NCBI RefSeq assembly: GCF_900100275.1
Contig: NZ_FNET01000012.1
Location: forward strand, 1 to 64,000
Direction: 5' to 3'
DNA from: Lentzea albidocapillata subsp. violacea
GTDB lineage: Bacteria; Actinomycetota; Actinomycetes; Mycobacteriales; Pseudonocardiaceae
DNA: 64,000 bases
The position numbers and the translations under genes are program-made. The notes beneath the pieces were generated by a model. That model was not told the DNA's origin. It worked only from the letters and a program-made list of their open reading frames with translations, and searched no databases. This document shows, one piece after another, positions 57,654-64,000 of this stretch (within the stretch, counting starts at the first letter, position 1; the number at the start of each line of letters is the position of its first letter).

Positions 57654-57659
57654 TACAGT
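57654..57659 (+). promoter_or_regulatory. -10 hexamer TACAGT, leaderless start of the CGNR gene
   Basis: TACAGT ends 6 nt before the GTG at 57666. Confidence 0.4.
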
Positions 57660-57665
57660 GGTGGG

Positions 57666-58151
57666 GTGACTGGTCTGACTGTCGGCTGGGATCACGATGT
57701 CGAGCTTCTGCTCGACTTCCTGAACACTCGACACGTACTGGACAGTGAAGCCTCCTGGCGCGCGTGGGTGACCGAGCGCGGCCTGGGGCGGAGCAGTGAG
57801 ATCGCGCAGGCGCGGGCCGCTCGGGCGGCACTGCGGTCGTCCATCGAGGGGTCGTCAGGGCCTCAGACGGCAGCGGGCGTCGTCCACATCGAGCTCACCG
57901 ACGGCGTTCCGGTGCTGTCGAGCTCGGACGCGCTCGGCGCCGTGCTCGCCGCTTCGGCCCGCCTCGCGGTGCTGGGCTCGTGGGAACGCTTCAAGATCTG
58001 TCCGGCCGACGACTGCCTGCGTGCGTTCTTCGACCGTTCGCGCAACCGCTCGCGCACCTGGTGCTCGATGCAGGTGTGCGGGAACCGCGAGAAGGCCCGC
58101 ACGTTCCGAAAACGGACAAGAGCTCAGAACAGCACGTTGGCCGCGGTGTAG
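57666..58151 (+). CDS. CGNR zinc-finger (ABATE-domain) protein
   Basis: 161 residues from the GTG at 57666. The N-terminal ABATE-like part has LLLDFLNTRHVLD, and the C-terminal CGNR zinc finger reads CPADDCLRAFFDRSRNRSRTWC then SMQVCGNREKARTFRKR; the four cysteines are spaced C-x4-C, 15 residues on, C-x4-C. CGNR proteins are putative DNA-binding regulators in actinobacteria and proteobacteria (YuzG/ABATE family). Divergent from padR. The 3' end overlaps DUF445 by 28 bp. Confidence 0.9.
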   Translation: MTGLTVGWDHDVELLLDFLNTRHVLDSEASWRAWVTERGLGRSSEIAQARAARAALRSSIEGSSGPQTAAGVVHIELTDGVPVLSSSDALGAVLAASARLAVLGSWERFKICPADDCLRAFFDRSRNRSRTWCSMQVCGNREKARTFRKRTRAQNSTLAAV

Positions 58152-59371
58152 ATCACCAGGCCGGCGAGCGCGCCGACCACGGTGCCGTTGATCCGGATGA
58201 ACTGCAGGTCCCTGCCGACCTGCAGTTCGATCTTGCGCGAGGTCTCCTCCGCGTCCCAGCGCTCGACCGTGTCCGTGATCAGCGTGGTGATCTCCGCGCG
58301 GTAGTTGCCGACGACGTACCCGGCGGCCTGCTCCAGCCAGCCGTCGACCTTCGCGCGCAGCTCCAGGTCGTCCGTGAGGTTGGTGCCGAGCGTGATCAGG
58401 CCCTGCGTGACGCGCTTGCGGAGCTCGCTGGACGGGTCCTCGGCGGCGTCGATCAGCATCTTCTTGGCCGTACCCCAGGCGCTGCTGATCAGCTTCTGGA
58501 CGTCCGGGTGACCGATCACCTGCTGCTTGACCTGCTCGGCGCGCTGCATGGTGATCTCGTCGGTCTGCATGTCGCCGGAGAACTCGATCAGGAACTGGTC
58601 GACGGCGAGGCGCATCGGGTGGTTGACGTCGGTCTTGACGGCCCAGGCGAAGTTGACGAGCTCGGTGTAGACCTTGTCGCCGAGCATGGCGTCGACGAAC
58701 TTGGGCGACCAGGTGGGCGCGCGGTCCGAGACGATGAGGCTGACCTTGTCGTAGTTGTCGCGCACCCACTCGTAGGCGCGGTCGCACATGAGGTCGACGA
58801 GCTTGTGGTGCGCGCCGTCGGTCAGCACCTGCTGGAGCAGCTTGCCGAGCGGCGGGCCCCAGGGCTGTGCCGTGACCCGCTTGACGATCGCGTGTTCGAG
58901 GACGGCCTGGACCTCCTCGTCCTTGAGGACCGTGATCGCGCCCTTGATGACGTTCGCGAGCTCGTTGGTGACGCGCTCGGCGTTCTCCGGCTGCTTGATC
59001 CAGGCGCCGGCGCGTTCCGCGATGCCCGCCCTGCGGAGCTTGTCCTGCACGATCTCGGGGCTCAGGAAGTTGACGCCCACGAAGTCGCCGAGCGTCTGGC
59101 CGAACATGTTCTTGCGCTCGGGGATGATCGCGGTGTGCGGGATCGGCAGCCCCAGCGGCCTGCGGAAGAGCGCCGTGACGGCGAACCAGTCCGCCAGAGC
59201 GCCGACCATGCCGGCCTCCGCGGCGGCCCGGACGTAGCCCACCCAGGCGCCCTCGAAGGCGTGCGTGCCGAAGAAGATGATCGTCGCGCCTATCAGGAAG
59301 CTCGTCGCGACGAGCTTCATCTTGCGCAGGTCGGTGCGCTTCTGCTGGTCAGCGGCGGTCAGTTGCTCCAC
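58124..59371 (-). CDS. DUF445 (YjiN-like) membrane protein
   Basis: 415 residues. It begins with RKMKLVATSFLIGATIIFF (helix 1), GYVRAAAEAGMVGALADWFAVTALFRRPLGLPIPHTAIIP (second hydrophobic stretch, with the ADWFAVTALFRRPLGLPIPHTA motif of DUF445) and NFLSPEIV. The long middle is amphipathic helices; a C-terminal helix (INGTVVGALAGLVIYTAANVL) re-enters the membrane. Function unknown; the family may tether or shape membranes. Confidence 0.92.
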   Translation of the reverse strand: MEQLTAADQQKRTDLRKMKLVATSFLIGATIIFFGTHAFEGAWVGYVRAAAEAGMVGALADWFAVTALFRRPLGLPIPHTAIIPERKNMFGQTLGDFVGVNFLSPEIVQDKLRRAGIAERAGAWIKQPENAERVTNELANVIKGAITVLKDEEVQAVLEHAIVKRVTAQPWGPPLGKLLQQVLTDGAHHKLVDLMCDRAYEWVRDNYDKVSLIVSDRAPTWSPKFVDAMLGDKVYTELVNFAWAVKTDVNHPMRLAVDQFLIEFSGDMQTDEITMQRAEQVKQQVIGHPDVQKLISSAWGTAKKMLIDAAEDPSSELRKRVTQGLITLGTNLTDDLELRAKVDGWLEQAAGYVVGNYRAEITTLITDTVERWDAEETSRKIELQVGRDLQFIRINGTVVGALAGLVIYTAANVLF

Positions 59372-59400
59372 AGCACCATTCTCCGTGAAGATCCTGCGTT

Positions 59401-60564
59401 GTGCGGGTACCAGCGCTAGTTCCCCGGTTGCAGCCGTTCACGTCGACCATCTTCGCGGAGATGACGGCGCTGGCCGTGCGGCACGACGCCGTCAACCTCG
59501 GTCAGGGCTTCCCTGACACCGATGGTCCGTCGTCGATGCTGCAGGCCGCCCAGTCGGCGATCGCGTCGGGGGTGAACCAGTACCCGCCCGGCCCGGGCAT
59601 GCCGGTGCTGCGCCGCGCCGTCGCCGCCCACCGCTCCCGATACGGCCTCTCCTACGACCCGGACACCGAGGTCCTGGTGACGGTCGGCGCCACCGAGGCG
59701 ATCGCGGCCTCGTTGCTGGCGCTGGTCGAGGCCGGCGACGAGGTGATCCTGATCGAGCCGTACTACGACTCGTACGCCGCCTCCGTGGCCCTGGCCGGCG
59801 CGACGCGGGTGACCGTCGGCCTGCGCGAGGACGCCTCCGGCCGGCTGGCGCTGGACGTCGAGGCCCTGCGCGCGGCCGTGACGCCGCGGACGCGGGCCAT
59901 CCTGGTCAACACGCCGCACAACCCGACCGGCACGGTGTTCCGCTTGGAGGAGCTCCAAGCGATCGCCTCCCTGTGCGTGGAGCACGACCTGCTCGCGATC
60001 ACCGACGAGGTCTACGAGCACCTGGTGTTCGACGGACTCGTCCACATCCCGCTGGCCTCGCTGCCGGGCATGGCGCCGCGGACGTTGTCGATCTCCGGCG
60101 CCGGCAAGACGTTCAACTGCACGGGCTGGAAGATCGGCTGGGTGTGCGGCCCCGCCGAACTGGTCTCGGCGGTCCGCGCGGCCAAGCAGTTCATGACCTT
60201 CGTCGGCGGCGCACCGTTCCAGCCCGCCGTCGCCCACGCCCTGACCGCCGAACTGGACTGGGTCACCGGGCTGCGCGACTCGCTGGCGTCCAAGCGCGCA
60301 CGGCTGGCCGAGGGTCTGCGCGCGGCCGGCTTCGAGGTGCGTTCGTCCGAAGGCACCTACTTCATCTGCGCCGACGTCCGGCCGTTGGGCTACTCGGACG
60401 GCCTGGCCCTGTGCCGCGACCTGCCCGCCCGGATCGGCGTCGCGGCCGTGCCGGTGCAGGTGTTCACGGACCGGCCCGACCAGTGGAAGCACCTGATCCG
60501 GTTCGCGTTCTGCAAGCAGGACGCCGTGATCGACGAAGCGGTGGAGCGCCTCCACAAGCTGTAG
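59401..60564 (+). CDS. class I PLP aminotransferase (DapC / kynurenine aminotransferase-like)
   Basis: 387 residues, GTG start. PLP lysine K236 in SISGAGKTFNCTGWKIGW; NTPHNPTGTVF (N174), TDEVYEHLVFDG (D202, Y205) and RFAFCK (substrate arginine) are complete. VNLGQGFPDTDGP at the start is typical of the succinyldiaminopimelate aminotransferase/KAT branch (Rv0858c). It may make L,L-diaminopimelate or transaminate aromatic amino acids. Monocistronic, followed by a 17-bp hairpin. Confidence 0.92.
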   Translation: MRVPALVPRLQPFTSTIFAEMTALAVRHDAVNLGQGFPDTDGPSSMLQAAQSAIASGVNQYPPGPGMPVLRRAVAAHRSRYGLSYDPDTEVLVTVGATEAIAASLLALVEAGDEVILIEPYYDSYAASVALAGATRVTVGLREDASGRLALDVEALRAAVTPRTRAILVNTPHNPTGTVFRLEELQAIASLCVEHDLLAITDEVYEHLVFDGLVHIPLASLPGMAPRTLSISGAGKTFNCTGWKIGWVCGPAELVSAVRAAKQFMTFVGGAPFQPAVAHALTAELDWVTGLRDSLASKRARLAEGLRAAGFEVRSSEGTYFICADVRPLGYSDGLALCRDLPARIGVAAVPVQVFTDRPDQWKHLIRFAFCKQDAVIDEAVERLHKL

Positions 60565-60606
60565 TTGTCCACAGGTGTGGATGAGTTCCTCCACAACTGT
60601 GGACAA
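60565..60606 (+). terminator. 17-bp hairpin terminator with two DnaA-box-like arms
   Basis: Arms 60565-60581 and 60590-60606 pair at 16 of 17 positions around an 8-nt loop; the left starts TTGTCCACA and the right ends TGTGGACAA, both identical to the Streptomyces DnaA-box consensus. It starts at the base after the aminotransferase stop, so a terminator is the simplest reading. Confidence 0.7.
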
Positions 60607-60660
60607 CCCACTTTCGGGTGAGCTGCGGAGCCGCGGACCCGGAGTTCGACTCCAAATGGC

Positions 60661-61191
60661 ATGGACTCGAACACTGAGGTTCTCCTCGCGTGGCGTGCCG
60701 GCCTCTCGGGTTGGGACGCCCTCGTCGACCGCTACTCCCGGCTGGTCTGGTCGGTGCCCAGATCGTTCCGCCTGAGCCAGACCGACGCCGCCGACGTATA
60801 CCAGTGCACCTGGCTCTGCCTGGCCGAACACCTCACCCGCCTGAGAGAACCGGACTACCTCGCCACCTGGCTGGTCCGTACCGCCACGCGCCAGTCGATA
60901 GCGGTCCTGCGCACCCGCGGCCGTGAGGTCTCCTACGACCTCTGGGAGCCGGTGTCCGTCCTGCCGTCCCCCGACGAGGTCGCCATCACCCATGATCGGC
61001 AGCGCCGGTTGTGGTCCGCGCTGATGACCTTGAACGAGCGCTGCCAGCGGCTGCTGAGGATCGCTGCCCACAGCCCCGAACTGAGTTATGCACAGGTTGC
61101 CGACGCCCTGGGGATAAAGCTGGGGAGCGTTGGTTCCACGCGCAGCCGTTGCCTCGCTGACCTGCGGCGGAAGCTGGAGGACCTGCGGTGA
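60661..61191 (+). CDS. small RNA polymerase sigma factor of a CHAT-protease locus
   Basis: 176 residues. Region 2: ALVDRYSRLVWSVPRSFRLSQTDAADVYQCTWLCLAEHLTRL (in part); region 2.4: TWLVRTATRQSIAVLRTRGRE; region 4: LNERCQRLLRIAAHSPELSYAQVADALGIKLGSVGSTRSRCLADLRRKL. It is a short sigma-70 of the ECF size. The ATG has no good ribosome site. It is followed by a 20-codon ORF and a 119-residue protein, then the TPR-CHAT gene, all coupled by overlaps, so the sigma factor is probably controlled or used by that module. Confidence 0.88.
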   Translation: MDSNTEVLLAWRAGLSGWDALVDRYSRLVWSVPRSFRLSQTDAADVYQCTWLCLAEHLTRLREPDYLATWLVRTATRQSIAVLRTRGREVSYDLWEPVSVLPSPDEVAITHDRQRRLWSALMTLNERCQRLLRIAAHSPELSYAQVADALGIKLGSVGSTRSRCLADLRRKLEDLR

Positions 61192-61250
61192 GCGACGCCC
61201 CGCCCCAGCCAGTTGTCCACAGCCTGCTCGGCTCCGGAGGTGCACGATGA
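61188..61250 (+). CDS. 20-codon coupling ORF between the sigma and middle genes
   Basis: GTG at 61188 overlaps the sigma stop (GTGA) and the TGA at 61248-61250 overlaps the next ATG (ATGA), so it is joined to both neighbours by 4-nt overlaps. The 20 residues begin VSDAPPQPVVHSLLG. No family is known. It may be a real micro-protein, a translational coupler or chance. Confidence 0.35.
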   Translation: MSDAPPQPVVHSLLGSGGAR

Positions 61251-61606
61251 GGGACTCACTGCTCGACGAGATCGCCGGCCTGTTCAGCTCGGACACCCCG
61301 CCACCCGCCCTCACACCGCGCCCGACCGGCCTGGAACCGATGACCCCGGTGGACGAACCGGTCCGCGGCCCGTCCCGCCAGCTCGTGTTCCACCTCGGCA
61401 CCGGCCGCCTGCACCTGCAGCTCGACCCCGGCCACCTCACCGGCGTGCTGGACGACAGCGGCCTCGCCGTCGAGATCCACTCGCCGGCCGGCGTCCAGGC
61501 ACTGCGGCCGGATCCCGAGGGCTGGTTCCGCGCGACCGTCAAGCCGGGCCCGGTGTGCGTGACCGTGCCCGGCCTGGGTCTCACGACCGGCTGGTTCGTC
61601 GCGTGA
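61247..61606 (+). CDS. 119-residue beta-rich protein of the CHAT locus
   Basis: ATG with GGAGG 6 nt upstream. Residues 1-45 are acidic/Pro-rich (RDSLLDEIAGLFSSDTPPPALTP) and may be a flexible tail; residues ~46-119 have alternating strands (QLVFHLGTGRLHLQLDP, VEIHSPAGVQALRPDPEGWF, RATVKPGPVCVTVPG) and end LTTGWFVA. This is a carboxypeptidase-regulatory-like beta sandwich by pattern, not by a search. It stands between sigma factor and protease, and its TGA overlaps the GTG of the next gene. As inference: an anti-sigma or a substrate of the CHAT protease. Confidence 0.7.
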   Translation: MRDSLLDEIAGLFSSDTPPPALTPRPTGLEPMTPVDEPVRGPSRQLVFHLGTGRLHLQLDPGHLTGVLDDSGLAVEIHSPAGVQALRPDPEGWFRATVKPGPVCVTVPGLGLTTGWFVA

Positions 61607-63637
61607 GCGCCAGCGCCGACCCGCGGGCCACCATCGCGACGACCGAGGTCCGCGGCACCAGGGCACAGCGCGCCGACGCCCCTGCACGACCTCAGCGTCG
61701 CCCACGCCGAACTCGGCCACCTCGACGTCGCCGCCCGGTTCGCCCGGCGTGGGCTGCGGATCGGCGGTGAGGCGCGCTTCCACCTCATGCTCGCGTGGAT
61801 CGAGCTGGACCGGGGCCGCCGCAAGCGGAGCCTTCAGCACCTCGACCTCGCGACGCCCCGGCTGCGCGGCAGGGAGCTGGCTCGGGCCAGGTGCCTGCGT
61901 GGGCTGCACCTCTGCCAGGAGGCCGAGCCCCGGCTGGCGATCGCCGAACTCACGGCGGTCGTCCGGGAGTTGCGCAGGTACGGCGACGAGAGGTGGCTGG
62001 CCAACGCGCTGATCGGGCGCGGGATCGCCCGCTGCAACGCGACCAGGCTGACGTCCGCCGAGGCCGACTTCCGGGCGGCCGAGACGCTGCTGCGGGTGCT
62101 GGGGGAGCCGGGCAGGGCGGCGATGTGCCTGCACAACAGGGGATTCGTCGCGATGCTCGCGGGTGACCTGCCGCTCGCCCTGCGCAGGTACGAGGAGGCC
62201 GCGAAGGCCGGTCTCGACTCGGCGAGCCGGCCGGAGGCGCTCGTGGACAGGGCCGAGGCGCTGCTCGCGGCCGGGTTGACGGCGGACGCGCGACGGGTGC
62301 TGGCGCCAGCGATGGAGTTGCTGCGGCGGTGCGATCGGCACGTGCCCGAGCTGGCGGTGCTGAGCGCGCGCTGTGCGTTGCGCGACGGCGATCCTGCTCC
62401 CGCCATCAGGCACGGCGGCACGGACGCCGAGTTCATGCTGGCGGCCGGGAAGCTCGACGCCGTTGCGGCGCATCGGTTTCGCGGGCCTGCCCAGACACGG
62501 GCGCTCGGGTGGCTCGCGCAGGCCCGGCGGTCCGATCGGCGAGGTGCGCTGGCCGCGTGCCGGGCGGGCTTGAAGGTGCTCGACGAGCACCACGGCGACT
62601 GGCCGCGACGTGAGCTGACCGGGCACGCGCTCGGGCTCGCCAGGACCGCTCGCGAAGTGCTGCATTGGTCGGAGCAACACCGCGCCTCGGTTCCCTTGCC
62701 TCCCAACGATCCTGGACTTGCCCAGGCCCTCACCGACCTACGCCGGGCGAAGGCGTTCGGACTGCCGCTGGAAGCGTTGGAGCGGAACGTCCGGAGGCTG
62801 ACCCTCGCCTCCAGGAGAAGCGCGAGCACGAGCACGGCACCGACGGGGCTGCCGCTGATCAGCTTCATCGTCCATGAAGGACAGATGAAGGCCGTCACGC
62901 TCGTCGACGGGCGTGCCCGGATGCGCGTGGTTCCCGACCCCTCCGAACTCGTCCGCACCGCGAAGCTCGCACTGCGGGCGGGGCGCGCCGTCACCATCGA
63001 CCTGCTGCCGGACGCGGAGGAGGTCGTCGTCATCCCCGACGGGGTGCTCCACGAGATGCCGTGGGCGGCGCTCGGCCGACGGGTGCACGTCATTCCGTCG
63101 TTGAGCCGATGGAGGCCGTCCGCTCGTGGCGGTCACCGGCTCTGGGTCACCGGACCCGGCCTGTCCCACGACGAAGTGCCCGCACTGCAACAGGAACACG
63201 GCGGCTCGATCACGGAGTCCACTGTGGAATCGACCTTGGCGCGACTGGACGGCGCCGGGATCGTGCACATCGCGGCGCACGGGCACGTCCATCCGGACAA
63301 CCCGCTGTTCTCCCACCTCGAACTGCGGGACGGCCCGCTCTACGGCTACGACATCGCGAGAATCGCGCACCCGCCCGAGACGGTCGTCCTGTCGGCCTGC
63401 GAGTCGGGGCTCGCCCGCGCGTTCCTCGACGCCGGCACCAGGACGGTGATCGCGAGCGTGCTGCCGGTGCCGGACGCGCGGGTCGGCGCGGCCATGGCCG
63501 AGGTCCACCGCCTCGTCGACCACCCCGCCGAAGCCGCGCGGGCCGTCGCCCACCTGGGTTTCAGCTGCTACGGCACCGGCACGAGGGTGGCGGCGTGCAG
63601 GGCGGCGGCGAACGACGTGCCGGTGCAGAGCAGCTGA
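61603..63637 (+). CDS. TPR-CHAT caspase-like protease, apparent +1 frameshift near the start
   Basis: The continuous frame is 61787-63637 (616 residues from ATG 61787), with at least six TPR-like repeats (for example GDERWLANALIGRGIARCNAT, GEPGRAAMCLHNRGFVAMLAGD) and a C-terminal CHAT domain. The caspase dyad is H498 (HIAAHGHVHPDN) and C538 (VVLSACESGLA), counted from that ATG; GFSCYGTG ends it. CHAT proteases cleave protein partners. A better start is the GTG at 61603, overlapping the preceding TGA, which reads VSASADPRATIATTEVRG then RADA; joining RADA to LHDLSVAHAELGHLDVAARF restores a TPR but needs one base to be skipped in the CCCC at 61679-61682. So the true gene is either frameshifted, miscalled by one base, or translated by slippage. 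Confidence 0.8.
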
Positions 63638-64000
63638 GAGGTGCCGACCGTGGCCGGCACGTCGACCCCGGACGCCACCACGTCCACCCAGGGCCCACGG
63701 CCCGAGAAGGCGGCCGAAGCACCCACCGCCGTCACCGAGGACAAGCCCGCAGGCCACCACGGACGTTCGGAACCGCCGTTGCCCGCCGCGGCCACCACGT
63801 TGCCGCCGCAGCCGGCCAGGACCGGCGGGCACAGGTCGTCGAACGAGTACGTGCCGGACGCGACCAGCACCACCGGCAGGTCGCGGGTGGCCCGCAACGC
63901 GGCGGCGAGGGTGAGGTCGTCGCCGAAGCCCGAGGCGCCCAGGACGGGGAACGGGCGCACCGAGGCGCCGTGGTGGCGGAGGACACCGGCGACCAACGCG
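63568..64000 (-). CDS. S8 subtilisin-like serine peptidase, C-terminal part (runs off the right edge)
   Basis: At least 142 residues to the TGA at 63568-63570; the N-terminus with the Asp and His lies outside. VVLVASGTYSFDDLCPPVLAGCGG, NVVAAAGNGG (oxyanion Asn in AAGNGG), FSGRGPWVDVVASGVDVP and the catalytic serine in CTGTSFAAALHAATL follow the subtilase order. The frame stops only ~11 residues after that serine, where normal subtilases have 40-60 more, so it is either a short form or truncated at the overlap. It converges on the TPR-CHAT gene with 70 bp of overlap. Confidence 0.75.
   Translation of the reverse strand, partial: ALVAGVLRHHGASVRPFPVLGASGFGDDLTLAAALRATRDLPVVLVASGTYSFDDLCPPVLAGCGGNVVAAAGNGGSERPWWPAGLSSVTAVGASAAFSGRGPWVDVVASGVDVPATVGTSQLLCTGTSFAAALHAATLVPVP

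Noticed and set aside
60565..61221. Possible replication origin
   Set aside because: Three DnaA-box matches only, no dnaA/dnaN/gyrB genes or AT-rich unwinding region, and two boxes are explained by a terminator hairpin.
59416..61824. 802-codon minus-strand ORF across the aminotransferase and CHAT-locus genes
   Set aside because: Antisense to several recognised genes, with Arg/Gly/Gln-rich translation and no domain.
1..64000. tRNA or rRNA genes
   Set aside because: No cloverleaf with CCA-type ends or rRNA segment was recognised while reading both strands; a tRNAscan run was not possible.

Overview
The window is high-GC actinobacterial chromosome. The gene set points to a filamentous mycothiol-producing actinomycete, probably of the Pseudonocardiaceae (Lentzea/Saccharothrix-like): mshA and a mycothiol-type DinB enzyme, a BldN/RsbN-like sigma/anti-sigma pair, a Rex-headed heme operon, an HbhA homologue, the 33-residue ribosomal protein bS22, GTG/TTG starts and many 4-nt start/stop overlaps. 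The family placement is inference. From memory, the gene order largely mirrors M. tuberculosis Rv0474-Rv0526 (XRE regulator, hbhA, DUF2516, murB, LD-transpeptidase, mshA, gpm, senX3-regX3, ppx, proC, bS22, galE-like, plsC-like, serB-like, glutaredoxin, hemA-C-D-B, small membrane proteins, hemL, Rv0525, Rv0526).

Layout. 0-0.4 kb: the 3' end of an IS110-type transposase, lying where ccdA would be expected. 0.4-11.5 kb: one long minus-strand unit, rex-hemA-hemC-hemD(cobA)-hemB, four small membrane proteins, a DUF3093-like protein, another membrane protein, hemL, a histidine phosphatase and a TlpA thioredoxin; a near-consensus Rex operator lies at its head. 11.6-14.8 kb: membrane molybdopterin oxidoreductase, glutaredoxin and acyl-CoA ligase. 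15.0-16.8 kb: BldN-like sigma factor and RsbN-like anti-sigma. 16.9-24.2 kb: HAD phosphatase, ArsR regulator, a P450-remnant/ICL-PEPM fusion, acyltransferase, epimerase, bS22, an excisionase-type HTH protein, proC and a thioesterase. 24.2-31.3 kb: proline dehydrogenase, then senX3-regX3-ppx-membrane protein-TIM barrel, and gpm. 31.4-38.7 kb: DHFR-like protein, 4CL-like ligase, DUF4349 lipoprotein, YbjN, mshA, hydrolase and LD-transpeptidase. 38.7-50.9 kb: SDR, trypsin-like protease, murB, DUF2505, methyltransferase, DinB/mycothiol enzyme, purU, an aminotransferase homologue lacking the catalytic lysine, LOG protein, YbaK, TipA-like MerR, PfpI, hydrolase, DUF2516, HbhA and XRE.

The last 13 kb is more accessory: a PIMT-like methyltransferase followed by a membrane NACHT NTPase; a PadR-controlled ABC exporter; a CGNR protein; DUF445; an aminotransferase; and, at the right edge, a locus made of a small sigma factor, a 20-codon coupling ORF, a 119-residue protein and a TPR-CHAT caspase-like protein, facing a subtilisin-like protease. 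This last locus is the best candidate for an unusual system: its parts resemble a protease-controlled sigma switch. The TPR-CHAT gene appears to carry a one-base frameshift near its start.

Other structure: two large nested inverted repeats (25330-25449, 40504-40667), a sharp strand-composition asymmetry at the left end that begins inside a gene, several bidirectional hairpin terminators, and a series of genes whose -10 hexamers sit 6-8 nt before the start codon, suggesting leaderless mRNAs. No tRNA, rRNA or CRISPR was seen.
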